DNA of 64,000 nt from Bowdeniella nasicola (lineage in GTDB: Bacteria; Actinomycetota; Actinomycetes; Actinomycetales; Actinomycetaceae): positions 1 to 64,000 of the forward strand of contig NZ_FNQV01000003.1 in assembly GCF_900107735.1 (NCBI RefSeq), given 5' to 3'. Both the position numbers and the translations under genes were made by a program. Position 1 is the first letter of the stretch. Each line of letters begins with the position of its first letter. The notes beneath the pieces were generated by a model. That model was not told where the DNA came from and searched no databases. It saw only the letters and a program-made list of their open reading frames with translations. Shown here piece after piece: positions 27,377-36,199 of this stretch.

Positions 27377-29020
27377 ATGGATATCCGCACGCATTTTTCT
27401 GCCCTCTTGCCCCAGCGCGAGGATTATTCCCTCGCCGCGCGGTTTTGGCGCACCGACATTCTCGCCGGTATCACCGTCGGGATCGTCGCGCTGCCGCTCG
27501 CGCTCGCCTTCTCGCTGTCCTCTGGTCTGAGCGCCTCCGCCGGCTTGGTCACCGCGATCGTTGCGGGGATCGTCGCCGCGATCTTCGGCGGCTCTCACCT
27601 GCAGATCTCGGGACCGACAGGTGCCATGGTCGTCGTCCTCGCGCCCGTCGTAGCGACGCATGGTGCCGGCGTCGTACCGCTGCTGTCGGTGATGGCCGGG
27701 ATCGCGGTCCTCGCGGCCGGGGTGCTTGGGCTGGGCCGCTCGGTTTCGTTCATTCCGTGGCCTGTTGTTGAGGGTTTCACGCTCGGCATCGCGACGATCA
27801 TCTTCTTTCAGCAGGTGCCGGGCGCCCTGGGGCAAAGTGCCCCACCGGGAGTCAACGCGGTCCTGGCCGCGTGGCACGCGGCGCTCGATGCGACGTGGTC
27901 CATCGCCGCGCTGACGCTGCTCTTGGCGGGAATCGTTGCGGCCACGACGATCGTGGCGCCGCGGATCCATCCGCTGTTGCCCGGCTCGCTCATTGGCGTC
28001 ATCGTGGCCACGCTCGTGGCGGAACTCGGCGGCCTTGCGGTCCCGCGGATCGGAGAAATCCCGGCGTCGCTGCCTGCGCCCGAACTGCCAGCAATGTCGC
28101 TTTCGCTCATCCAGTCGTTGGCTGGTCCGGCGCTTGCGGTCGCACTGCTTGCCGCAATCGAATCGCTGCTGTCCGCCCGCGTCGCGGCCGGGATGATCGC
28201 TGGCGGCACCTACCAGCCGGATCGCGAGCTTTTCGGCCAAGGCCTGGCCTCTATTGCGTCGGGGCTGTTCGGTGGGATGCCCGCAACGGGCGCGATTGCC
28301 CGCACCGCCGTCAACATCCGATCCGGAGGCCGCTCGCGACTCGCATCGCTCGTGCACGCGCTCGTCTTGGTCGGTGTCGTCCTGCTCGCCTCAGGGTTGG
28401 TGTCTCGGATTCCGCTGTCCGCGCTTGCGGGCGTCCTTATGGTGACGGCGACCCGGATGACGAGTCGGCACACCGTGTTCTCGGTGCTGCGCTCTACCCG
28501 CTCCGACGCGGTGGTATTCCTCGTGACCGCGGGAATTACGATTGGCCTGGATCTCATTCAGGCGATCGCGGTCGGGATCGGGATCGCTGGGGTCTTCATC
28601 CTGCGCAAACTCTCGGAACGCTCGGGTATCACTCGTGAGGAGGTCCCAGGGGCGACGGAGCAGGATGCGACCATCGCGATTTTGCGGCTCGATGGCGCGA
28701 TGTTCTTTGGCGTGACCGACCGCATCGAAACGGAAGCTGCGCGGTTGCGTGGCGTCAGCGTCGTCATTCTACGGCTATCTCGGGTCGGTATCTTGGACGC
28801 GACCGGTGCTCGGTCACTGACGGATATCGTGACGTCGCTACGGGAGCGTGGGATGCTGGTCCTGATTAAGGGGTTGAACCCGGCACATCGAGGCTTGACC
28901 GAACGGCTCGGAGTTGCGGGCGCCCTGGGGGATGCTGAGCATTCCTTTGATTCGCTGGAATCGGCGCTTGCTTACGCTCGGCGCTACATCGCGGAGCAAG
29001 CTGATGGCGCGCCCCGCTAA
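27377..29020 (+). CDS. SulP-family anion transporter with STAS domain
   Basis: The 547-residue protein starts D-I-R-T-H-F. It has the SulP transport domain (D-I-L-A-G-I-T-V-G-I-V-A-L-P-L-A, I-S-G-P-T-G-A-M, A-G-G-T-Y-Q-P-D-R-E, G-M-P-A-T-G-A-I-A-R-T). A C-terminal STAS domain from about residue 430 follows (I-L-R-L-D-G-A-M-F-F-G, I-L-D-A-T-G-A-R). Substrates in the family include sulfate, bicarbonate and C4-dicarboxylates and cannot be told apart here. Its 3' end overlaps the convergent broken gene by four bases. Confidence 0.9.
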   Translation: MDIRTHFSALLPQREDYSLAARFWRTDILAGITVGIVALPLALAFSLSSGLSASAGLVTAIVAGIVAAIFGGSHLQISGPTGAMVVVLAPVVATHGAGVVPLLSVMAGIAVLAAGVLGLGRSVSFIPWPVVEGFTLGIATIIFFQQVPGALGQSAPPGVNAVLAAWHAALDATWSIAALTLLLAGIVAATTIVAPRIHPLLPGSLIGVIVATLVAELGGLAVPRIGEIPASLPAPELPAMSLSLIQSLAGPALAVALLAAIESLLSARVAAGMIAGGTYQPDRELFGQGLASIASGLFGGMPATGAIARTAVNIRSGGRSRLASLVHALVLVGVVLLASGLVSRIPLSALAGVLMVTATRMTSRHTVFSVLRSTRSDAVVFLVTAGITIGLDLIQAIAVGIGIAGVFILRKLSERSGITREEVPGATEQDATIAILRLDGAMFFGVTDRIETEAARLRGVSVVILRLSRVGILDATGARSLTDIVTSLRERGMLVLIKGLNPAHRGLTERLGVAGALGDAEHSFDSLESALAYARRYIAEQADGAPR

Positions 29021-29807
29021 CGCGTCAGCCGGCAGCGGTGCAGATGCGTACCCCGGTAGCGAGAGTGGAAAATTGCGTGCCGCGTGGACCAGATGAATCG
29101 CGGGCTGCACCACGCCTGGGACGGCTTATTCAACACCCATCCGTCCCCGATCGTGACGCACGCATGAACGGCGAGCCCATCGGGCTGCCGCCATACCAAG
29201 ACCGTGCCAGCATGATCATCAGCTGATCGCCCCCGGATCGGTTGCGAGTGAGCCGCTAGCCACCGTTCAAATGGAGGCTGCTCCATCCATTCCTGGTCAG
29301 CTCCGCTGATGCCGGCAGCCGCCATGACCGTGCCGAAACAATTCGGCCCGGAGCGAGGCGCGAATGTCCCCGCAAGTTCTCGCGTGCGGGGCAGAACTGG
29401 TTGGGCCCGCCGCCACGTCGCGGGATCGACTTCGGCGTGCTGACTCGGTGTGACGCCGCGGGTGACGTAGCGAAGAACGGGGCCATCTCCTGCATCGCGC
29501 AGCGATTGCGGCCACCAGATCGTGCGAAAGCCGCGCGCTTTTGTGTGGGCCAGCGCTCGGCGCATTGATAGTGGAAGTGCGGTGAATTGAGCTTCGAAAA
29601 GTACCGTCCAGCCGGAACTGTAAGCCTCAAAGGTGTCGATGACCTCCATGGGAAGATCAAGTCCCTGGGGAACTGCTCTCGTACCTCCTGCGGTAGTTCG
29701 GCGACGAAGAACGGTTGAACTTCGGGAGCAAACCACGTGCGCCACTGCTGCAGTAGGTCTTGCCGCACCGCGATGTTGAGGACATCAATTGCGGCGGCCG
29801 TCGTCAC
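29017..29807 (-). pseudogene. Frameshifted hypothetical protein, possibly papain-like
   Basis: A GTG start (29807) after AGAAGGA begins T-T-A-A-A-I-D-V-L-N and runs to E-V-R-E-Q-F-P. The continuation D-L-P-M-E-V-I-D-T-F-E-A-Y is in another frame from about 29665. One added base would join them into about 260 residues. The second part has G-P-N-C-F-G-T-V and later V-H-A-C-V-T-I-G-D-G-W, a Cys then His order that recalls NlpC/P60 or transglutaminase-like folds. I recognise no exact family. Confidence 0.6.
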
Positions 29808-29822
29808 ATTCCTTCTCAGAAA

Positions 29823-29866
29823 CAAAAGTGTGGTGGCACCGAATCAACGATGCCACCACACCTTTT
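29823..29866 (-). terminator. Terminator after tRNA-Pro
   Basis: GTGTGGTGGCA and TGCCACCACAC pair over 11 bp, extended by AAAAG/CTTTT-like flanks. On the minus strand the stem is followed by CTTTTGTTT. Confidence 0.85.
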
Positions 29867-29867
29867 G

Positions 29868-29941
<74 letters not shown>

Positions 29942-30024
29942 TGACCTGAACACTATATCGGGCTTTAGACGCGAAACAAAAACTGGCAAGCGTCCGCTTC
30001 GCCACACTTCTGGTCGGCTCGCCG

Positions 30025-31023
30025 TTAGCGAGCGGTGAGCGTCAGCAGGGAGGCCTCGGGGCGGCGGAAGAGTCGAATCGGAGCGTAGGGCGAGGTTCCT
30101 AGCCCGGCGCTGATGTGGACCCACATTCGGCTGGCAGGTAGCGCCTCGGGGGAGCGCCGCAGTGGCGGCCAGGGGACCGCTGGCGTGCTCGCAGGGTCCG
30201 GGTGGCCCAGGGGCCAGCCCTGCAGGCCGCTGGCACGCCAGGAAGGCAGATCGCAGTTGGTGACGAGCGCGCCATAGCCCGGGAGGTTGACCTGGCCCCC
30301 GTGGGTATGACCGGCGAGCACCAGATCGACGCCGAGGGCATCGAAGTCGTTCAGTGCACGCGAGTAGGGGGCGTGGGTGAGGCCGAGCCGAAGATCGGCA
30401 TGGCTCGGCAGCTCGGTCACCGGGAGCTCGTCGTAGTGAATGTGTGGATCATCGACCCCGACCATGGCGATGCGGGAACCCTTGATCGTGAGGCTCGCGG
30501 TGGCGTTACGCAGATCGTGCCAGCCGGCGGCGCGCATGCTCGCGGCCAGCGTCTCGGCGGGAAGCAATTGGCGGTCCTCGTCGGAGGTTGCCGAGCGGCG
30601 CGCCTCGGGCAACAGGTAGCGCAGCGGGTTCTTCCACGTCGGGCCGTAGTAGTCATTCGAGCCAAAAACGAAGGCACCGGGCAGGTCGAAGAACGGCTCG
30701 AGCGTCTCCATCACGAGCGCGAAGGATTGGCGCGAGGCCATGTTGTCGCCGGTGTTGATGACGAGGTCTGGCTCGAGGGCGCGCAGGTTCTGGATCCAGC
30801 GCGACTTCAGCTTCATGCTCGGCAGGAGGTGGAAGTCCGAGAGGTGCAGGATGGACAGATCCTTGGACCCAGCGGGCAGGATCGGCAGCGTGTGCTCGCG
30901 GCGGATGAAGCCCGCGCGAGCCTCGACGATGGCGCCGAGACTCACGGCAGCTCCGAGGGCCGTGACCGCCCCGAGGCCGCGCAGCGCCCAGGTGGTCGCC
31001 GAGGTCCCGTGTGAAGAACTCAT
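30025..31023 (-). CDS. Membrane-anchored metallophosphoesterase
   Basis: The 332-residue protein has one N-terminal hydrophobic helix. The calcineurin-like motifs are H-L-S-D-F-H (about 62), N-T-G-D-N, F-G-S-N-D-Y-Y-G and, late, L-A-G-H-T-H-G-G-Q. The set matches YkuE-type phosphoesterases that act at the membrane, often on lipid-linked substrates. It begins six bases after the penicillin-binding protein gene, so both are likely one transcript. Confidence 0.9.
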   Translation of the reverse strand: MSSSHGTSATTWALRGLGAVTALGAAVSLGAIVEARAGFIRREHTLPILPAGSKDLSILHLSDFHLLPSMKLKSRWIQNLRALEPDLVINTGDNMASRQSFALVMETLEPFFDLPGAFVFGSNDYYGPTWKNPLRYLLPEARRSATSDEDRQLLPAETLAASMRAAGWHDLRNATASLTIKGSRIAMVGVDDPHIHYDELPVTELPSHADLRLGLTHAPYSRALNDFDALGVDLVLAGHTHGGQVNLPGYGALVTNCDLPSWRASGLQGWPLGHPDPASTPAVPWPPLRRSPEALPASRMWVHISAGLGTSPYAPIRLFRRPEASLLTLTAR

Positions 31024-31029
31024 CGGCGG

Positions 31030-33432
31030 CTAGTTACCGGGGCCGGATGACGGATAGATCGTGATCGTTGCGCCGCGGGGAGCGCGGCTGGGTGACTGGC
31101 CCATGATGACGCCGGCCTGCCACTCGGAGGAGCGAGCCTCACCGACCGCGACGTTGAAGCCCGCGCGGCGCAGCACCGCGGTGGCATCGGCCTGGGAGTA
31201 GCCCACGACGCCGGGCACGGCAGCGTCCTCAGTGCGATCGCTGCTGCGCTCCTCGCGCCGGTTCTCGCGCTCGTTCGTCTGCGACCGGTCACCGCTGGGG
31301 CGCTCGTCGGGATTCTGCGGGCCCTGCACGAGGCTCTGATCCGGGGCGGGGAACTGCGCGGCGGGGACGCCGTCGAGGGCCACCTGCATGAAGTTCTTCC
31401 ACGTCGGCGCCGGGATCTTGCCACCGAAGACCATGCCCGTCCACTCGCCGTTGATGCGCTGGTAGCTCATCGACTTATCGCCATCGGCGTAGCCCATCCA
31501 CACCGAAGCGGCCAGCTGCGGCGTGAAACCGACGAACCAGGCGTGCTTGTTGTCGTTAGCGGTACCCGTCTTGCCGGCGGCCGGGCGGCCGGGCAGGATT
31601 GCGCGGTTAGCGGTGCCGGTGGGGGAGATGACCTGCTGCATCGCGTAGACGGCCGTGTTGATGACGTTCGGCTCCACCGTCTGTTCGCAGCTGATCTGCG
31701 GGACCTCGATGGCATCGCCATTGGGCTTGGTGACCTCGGTGAGGAAGACCGGGGTGCAGCGCTTGCCGCCGGCGGCCATCGTCGCGCCGACATTCGCCAT
31801 GGACAGCGGGGTCAGCTCGTTTGCGCCGAGCGTCATCGCGGGCAAGGCGTTCAGCGGCTTGCCGTTACCGAGAGTCAGGGCGCCGAGGTCATTGGCCGTC
31901 TTGCGGATATTGCATAGGTTCAGCTTCGTCGTCATATCCATGTAGGGACGGTTGACCGAGTGCTTGGTCGCATCGAGCACCGACATCGAGTAGCCGCCCG
32001 GGCCGAGCTCCATGTTCCTAACCCTGTAGGGCGTATTGGCGAGGTTCTCACACGACTGGAAGTCGCGCTTGATCATGTACTCGCCGCGGTTGGTCAGCAC
32101 GCGATCGGACAGGTGGCGCCCGGAGCGCAACCATTCGACGAGGGTGAAGACCTTGCCCGTCGAACCGGTGTGGAAGCCGGAGCCGCCCGCGAGGTCCCGG
32201 CCAACCGATAGGTTGATCTTGCGGGCGTGCGGGTTGGCCTCCGTCGGATCGCCGTAGGGCGAGTTCTGGGCCATGGCAAGGACCTTGCCGGTGCCGGGCT
32301 CGACCGCGTTGACGGCGATCGAAATGCCGGAGGGATCATCGACGGGAACCGAGCCGACGGCGGCGTCGTAGGCCGCCTTCTGCTTGGCCGGATCGAGCGT
32401 CGTCTTGATCGTCAGGCCGCCGCGGTACAGCAGCCGGCGGCGCTCATCGGCATCCTTGCCGAAGTGCTCATCAGTCAGGATCTGCTGGATGACGGACTCG
32501 CAGAAGTAGGCGGCGGTGCCGGCCGTTGCGCAGCCCTGGCGCATGTCCTGGACGTTCAGCAGCTCTTCCACGGGCTGGGCCGCGGCTTCCTTGCGCTCCT
32601 CGGCGGTGATGTGGCCATCGCGCTCCATCGCGGCAAGGACGAGGGCACGGCGGTTAGCGGCCGACTCCGGGTGCTTGATCGGATCGTGGCGCGCCGGGGA
32701 CTGCGTGATGCCCGCGAGCAGGGCCGCCTCGGAGATCGTGAGATCGGCGGCGTGCTTGGAGAAGTAGTGCAGGGAGGCGGCTTCCACGCCGTAGACCGAG
32801 GGGCCAAACGGTGCGATGTTGAGGTAGCCGTTGAGGATTTCTTGCTTGGTCGCGTGCTTTTCCAGGGTGATCGCGAGCTTGGCTTCGCGCAGCTTACGGC
32901 TGTATTCCTGCTTCTTCGCGTCGTGCACGGCGCCATCATCGCCCGAGACGCGGGCCCGCTCGATCAGCGCGTTCTTCACGTACTGCTGGGTCAGCGTCGA
33001 GGCGCCCTCGACGTCGTCGTGCAGCGCGTTGTTCACGAGCGCGCGGGCGATACCCTCCGGGTCAACGCCCTTGTGGTCAAAAAAGCGCCGGTCCTCAATG
33101 GAGACGACGGCGTGCTGAATGTTCTCGCTGATCTTCTCAATCGGCACGACGATGCGGTTATCGGCGTAGAACGTCGCGATGCGAGAGCCGTCGGCCGCGA
33201 GCATGACCGAGCGCTGGGAGGGCGCATCGATCTGGATCTCGTCCGGAAGATCATCAAACAGGGAGGTGCCTGCGGACGTCGTCGATGACGCCGCGAGGAC
33301 GACCGGCATCGTCAGACCAGCCATCGCGACCCCGCCCGCTCCCACGGCCAGGACAAAGGCCAACAGGAGCGCCAGGATCTGCGCCGGTCGCTTCGCCCGA
33401 GATTGCTGGGCGGTATGAGGTGTCAGCGGCAT
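31030..33432 (-). CDS. Bifunctional class A penicillin-binding protein with PASTA domain
   Basis: The 800-residue protein has an N-terminal anchor, then a glycosyltransferase 51 domain (E-D-R-R-F-F-D-H-K-G, G-A-S-T-L-T-Q-Q, R-K-L-R-E-A-K). The transpeptidase domain has S-T-G-K (the acylated Ser), S-V-N and K-T-G-T motifs. One PASTA repeat follows near the end (V-P-G-V-V-G-Y-S-Q-A-D-A). It polymerises and cross-links peptidoglycan. The ATG at 33432 is preferred over the upstream 33468 because it directly precedes the conserved cytoplasmic tail. Confidence 0.95.
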   Translation of the reverse strand: MPLTPHTAQQSRAKRPAQILALLLAFVLAVGAGGVAMAGLTMPVVLAASSTTSAGTSLFDDLPDEIQIDAPSQRSVMLAADGSRIATFYADNRIVVPIEKISENIQHAVVSIEDRRFFDHKGVDPEGIARALVNNALHDDVEGASTLTQQYVKNALIERARVSGDDGAVHDAKKQEYSRKLREAKLAITLEKHATKQEILNGYLNIAPFGPSVYGVEAASLHYFSKHAADLTISEAALLAGITQSPARHDPIKHPESAANRRALVLAAMERDGHITAEERKEAAAQPVEELLNVQDMRQGCATAGTAAYFCESVIQQILTDEHFGKDADERRRLLYRGGLTIKTTLDPAKQKAAYDAAVGSVPVDDPSGISIAVNAVEPGTGKVLAMAQNSPYGDPTEANPHARKINLSVGRDLAGGSGFHTGSTGKVFTLVEWLRSGRHLSDRVLTNRGEYMIKRDFQSCENLANTPYRVRNMELGPGGYSMSVLDATKHSVNRPYMDMTTKLNLCNIRKTANDLGALTLGNGKPLNALPAMTLGANELTPLSMANVGATMAAGGKRCTPVFLTEVTKPNGDAIEVPQISCEQTVEPNVINTAVYAMQQVISPTGTANRAILPGRPAAGKTGTANDNKHAWFVGFTPQLAASVWMGYADGDKSMSYQRINGEWTGMVFGGKIPAPTWKNFMQVALDGVPAAQFPAPDQSLVQGPQNPDERPSGDRSQTNERENRREERSSDRTEDAAVPGVVGYSQADATAVLRRAGFNVAVGEARSSEWQAGVIMGQSPSRAPRGATITIYPSSGPGN

Positions 33433-33576
33433 GTGTTCAACCTTAGTTCGGTTGTTGGCTACGGTCACCTGTGCGATTCGTCAAATGCGTCTCCCTTCTC
33501 GTGTTAATGGTGAATTTCACACGTCGGCAAATTCGGGGTACCTTTGAGACTGTCAGTCCGATTATCGGGAGGGACC

Positions 33577-33939
33577 ATGTCAGTCGACGAAGACCAAACG
33601 TGGGCCGCCTACGCGGCATGCGCCAAGGATGAGCCGGATACGCTTTTTGTGCGCGGCGCTGCGCAACGCGAAGTGCGGGTCATGTGCTTTTCGTGTCCGG
33701 TCAGAATGGAGTGTCTGATCGATGCCTTAGAGTCCAACGTGACCTACGGGGTCTGGGGTGGGCTCACGGAACGAGAGCGACGAGCTCTCATGCGGCAATA
33801 TCCGGACGTCACCGACTGGCGGCAATGGCTGCAAACCGACGACGATGACGTCGTCGCGGAGCTGAAATCCCCGGTAGCGCCGCGCATCATTACGCGGCTG
33901 CGCCGCCGGCAGGCCGCAAAACGCGCCACGGTGAGCTAA
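33577..33939 (+). CDS. WhiB-family transcriptional regulator
   Basis: The 120-residue protein has the four iron-sulfur cysteines (A-A-C-A-K-D, C-F-S-C-P, E-C-L) and the G-V-W-G-G-L-T-E-R-E-R turn. The C-terminus is basic (R-L-R-R-R-Q-A-A-K-R) and suited to DNA binding. ATG at 33577 follows GGGAGGGA. It is divergent from the penicillin-binding protein gene and shares a 144-bp upstream region that contains GTGAATTTCAC, a small inverted repeat. I cannot place it in a numbered WhiB class. Confidence 0.93.
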   Translation: MSVDEDQTWAAYAACAKDEPDTLFVRGAAQREVRVMCFSCPVRMECLIDALESNVTYGVWGGLTERERRALMRQYPDVTDWRQWLQTDDDDVVAELKSPVAPRIITRLRRRQAAKRATVS

Positions 33940-33985
33940 CGCTTTTTCTTCGTCGTGGGCCCGGCCGAATGGTTAAGCTGGGCCC

Positions 33986-34150
33986 ATGACTACATGGGAG
34001 TATGCAACGATCCCGTTGCTCATTCACAACACCAAGGCCATCCTCGATCAGTGGGGCGCTGACGGCTGGGAGCTCGTCCAGGTCGTGCCCGGCCCCGATG
34101 GTTCAACCAACCTCGTCGCCTACCTCAAGCGGCCCAAGGACGACGCGTGA
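33986..34150 (+). CDS. DUF4177-like small protein
   Basis: A 54-residue protein begins T-T-W-E-Y-A-T-I-P-L and contains L-D-Q-W-G-A-D-G-W-E-L-V-Q-V-V, the DUF4177 signature. The stop overlaps the RidA start (GTGA). The gene looks leaderless: TAAGCT at 33974-33979 ends six bases before the ATG. Function unknown. It commonly precedes RidA-like genes in actinobacteria. Confidence 0.85.
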   Translation: MTTWEYATIPLLIHNTKAILDQWGADGWELVQVVPGPDGSTNLVAYLKRPKDDA

Positions 34151-34617
34151 GCGGGGTCAAGCCCTCCGAGCGGCTCGCTGAGCTCGGCCTGAGTCTTCCC
34201 AAAGTGGCGGCGCCCGTTGCCGCCTACGTCCCGGCAGTACGGCACAGGGACCTCATCTTCACCTCGGGCCAGTTGCCCGTGGTCTCGGGCGATCTAACCG
34301 TGGCCGGCGTCGTTGGCAGCGACGTCAGCGTCGAGGATGCGACCGAGGCGGCGAAGACGTGTGCGCTCAATGCGCTGGCAGCCGCCGCCGAGCTTGCCGG
34401 TGGGATCGACAATATTGCGCGGATCGTCAAGGTCGTTGGTTACGTTGCCTCGGAGCCCGGTTTCACCGGCCAGCCCGCGGTGATCAACGGTGCCTCCAAC
34501 GTCATCGGCGAGATCTTCGGGGAGGCCGGCGCGCACGCCCGCGCCGCCGTCGGGGTGGCAGCCCTGCCGCTCGGCGCGCCCGTCGAGGTGGAGCTCACCG
34601 TCTCCGTGGCGCACTAG
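34147..34617 (+). CDS. RidA/YjgF-family protein
   Basis: The 156-residue protein shows R-H-R-D-L-I-F-T-S-G-Q-L-P near residue 35. The catalytic Arg is in H-A-R-A-A-V-G-V-A-A-L-P, and the end is V-E-V-E-L. RidA proteins hydrolyse reactive enamines and imines from amino-acid metabolism. The start is GTG overlapping the upstream small gene. Confidence 0.9.
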   Translation: MSGVKPSERLAELGLSLPKVAAPVAAYVPAVRHRDLIFTSGQLPVVSGDLTVAGVVGSDVSVEDATEAAKTCALNALAAAAELAGGIDNIARIVKVVGYVASEPGFTGQPAVINGASNVIGEIFGEAGAHARAAVGVAALPLGAPVEVELTVSVAH

Positions 34618-34635
34618 CAGCTCGCACAACGAAGT

Positions 34636-34669
34636 GGCCCCGGCTCCAGGAGGAATCCTGGCGGGGGCC
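34636..34669. terminator. Hairpin between RidA and Crp genes
   Basis: GGCCCC pairs with GGGGCC, with an inner CCAGG/CCTGG helix. It lies between two convergent stops. Confidence 0.65.
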
Positions 34670-34685
34670 GCTTGGCGTATGCGTC

Positions 34686-35366
34686 TTAGCGTGCGCGGCG
34701 GCGCAGCCGCTCGATGTCGAGCAGGTGGACGCCGCGGTTTTCTAGGGCGAGCCAGCCGCGGGAGCCGAACTCGGCAAGCGATTTGTTGACCGTCTCGCGG
34801 GAGGCGCCCACGAGCTGAGCGAGCTCTTCCTGGGTGAGATCGTGCGGCACGTGCACGGTGCCGTCGACGCCCGCGTGTCCGAAGCGATCAGCCAGATCCA
34901 GCAGGGCCTTGGCCACGCGGCCGGGGACGTCGGAGAAGACGAGATCGGCGAGCGCGTTATTGGTGCGGCGCAGGCGCTGGGCCAGGGCCTTGAGCATGTG
35001 CTTGGATAGCTCGGGGTGGGCATCGATAAAACGCATCATCGCGTCGTGATCGAGCTCCATCATGCGGGTGGCCGCGACGGCCGTCGCCGTCGTCGAACGT
35101 GGGCCCGGATCAAAGAGCGTGAGTTCGCCAATCATCTCGCCGGGGCCAAGGACGGCGATGAGATTGTCCCGTCCGTCCCCGGAGGTGTGGCCGAGCTTAA
35201 CCTTGCCTTCGACGATGAGGTACAGGCGATCACCCGCTTCGCCCTCATTGAAGAGTCGTTCTCCGCGACGCAGTGACACTTCAGACATCATCGAGCGGAG
35301 CTCGTCTTGGTCCTCAGCATTCAACGCGGAGAAGAGCGGAACGGATCTGATCATGTTTTCGTCCAC
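34686..35366 (-). CDS. Crp/GlxR-type cyclic-nucleotide regulator
   Basis: The 226-residue protein has a cNMP-binding domain with G-E-A-G-D-R-L-Y-L-I and the cAMP pocket G-E-M-I-G-E-L-T-L-F-D ... R-S-T-T-A-T. A C-terminal winged helix follows with the reading helix T-Q-E-E-L-A-Q-L-V-G-A-S-R-E-T-V-N-K. This pattern is that of actinobacterial GlxR/Crp, a global carbon regulator. GTG at 35366 follows AAAGGGA; ATG at 35354 is an alternative. Confidence 0.93.
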   Translation of the reverse strand: MDENMIRSVPLFSALNAEDQDELRSMMSEVSLRRGERLFNEGEAGDRLYLIVEGKVKLGHTSGDGRDNLIAVLGPGEMIGELTLFDPGPRSTTATAVAATRMMELDHDAMMRFIDAHPELSKHMLKALAQRLRRTNNALADLVFSDVPGRVAKALLDLADRFGHAGVDGTVHVPHDLTQEELAQLVGASRETVNKSLAEFGSRGWLALENRGVHLLDIERLRRRAR

Positions 35367-35399
35367 GTGGGTCCCTTTTCTCCGATGTGGTTGGACACG

Positions 35400-35417
35400 T
35401 CACATTGTCTCATGTGA
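35400..35417. promoter_or_regulatory. Inverted repeat in the crp-nth intergenic region
   Basis: TCACAT-TGTCTC-ATGTGA is a 6-6-6 inverted repeat 34 bases before the crp start and about 90 before nth. It uses Crp-like half-sites in inverted order, so autoregulation is possible but not shown. Confidence 0.4.
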
Positions 35418-35504
35418 TGTGAGATCAAGCACTACGATCATATCGGTCAGTGCCCCTGGACCGTCAATCATACGCGCTAGAGACGCGAAGGTTAATCTGG
35501 CGCT

Positions 35505-36128
35505 ATGCCCGCCAATGCCGTAATCGTCGACGATATCCTTGCTCAGGCCTATCCGGACGCCCGGTGCGAGCTGGACTTTTCCTCCCCCTTCGAGCTGCTG
35601 GTGGCAACCGTGCTGTCGGCTCAGACGACCGACGTGCGCGTCAACCAGGTGACGCCCGAGCTGTTTGCGCGCTTTGCCGGGCCGAAAGAGATGGCTGCGG
35701 CGAAGCGCTCCGAGCTGGAGGAGATCCTGCGGCCGCTGGGGTTCTTCCGCGCGAAGACGACGTCGCTGCTGGGGCTTTCGGTCGCGCTGGTGGAGGGTTT
35801 TGCTGGCGAGGTGCCCGCGAACCTCGCCGACCTGGTCTCGCTGCCGGGGGTGGGACGCAAGACGGCAAACGTCGTGCTTGGCAACGCCTTTGGTGTTCCG
35901 GGGATCACCGTCGATACGCATGTGGGCCGGCTCTCGCGGCGCCTGGGGTATACCGCCGAGACGGATCCGCTCAAGGTGGAGCGCGACCTCATGGCTCTGC
36001 TGCCCGAGGAACGCTGGACGGATGCGTGCCATCGGTTGATCTTCCATGGGCGGCGCTGTTGCACGGCCCGCCGACCGGCGTGCGAGGCGTGCCCCGTTGC
36101 TCAGTTGTGCCCCCGCGTTGGGGTGTGA
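35505..36128 (+). CDS. nth: Endonuclease III
   Basis: The 207-residue protein has L-S-A-Q-T-T-D, the helix-hairpin-helix L-P-G-V-G-R-K-T-A with the catalytic Lys, V-D-T-H-V-G-R-L with the catalytic Asp, and a C-terminal C-x6-C-x2-C-x5-C iron-sulfur cluster ([10 protein letters not shown]). It removes oxidised pyrimidines. The gene is leaderless: TAATCT at 35493-35498 lies six bases before ATG. Confidence 0.95.
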   Translation: MPANAVIVDDILAQAYPDARCELDFSSPFELLVATVLSAQTTDVRVNQVTPELFARFAGPKEMAAAKRSELEEILRPLGFFRAKTTSLLGLSVALVEGFAGEVPANLADLVSLPGVGRKTANVVLGNAFGVPGITVDTHVGRLSRRLGYTAETDPLKVERDLMALLPEERWTDACHRLIFHGRRCCTARRPACEACPVAQLCPRVGV

Positions 36129-36146
36129 GCGGGGGTTAGGGGCTCT

Positions 36147-36189
36147 TGTGGAGAGAACGGGGTGGGGGCCGCGTACCTAACTCTCCACA
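36147..36189. terminator. Hairpin between nth and the hydrolase gene
   Basis: TGTGGAGAG and CTCTCCACA pair over 9 bp around a 25-base loop between convergent stops. Confidence 0.45.
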
Positions 36190-36199
36190 GCGCTACCGT

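Noticed and set aside
33510-33520. GTGAATTTCAC upstream of whiB as a Crp site
   Set aside because: Spacing between half-sites is three to five bases short of the Crp form, so it is only mentioned as a small inverted repeat.
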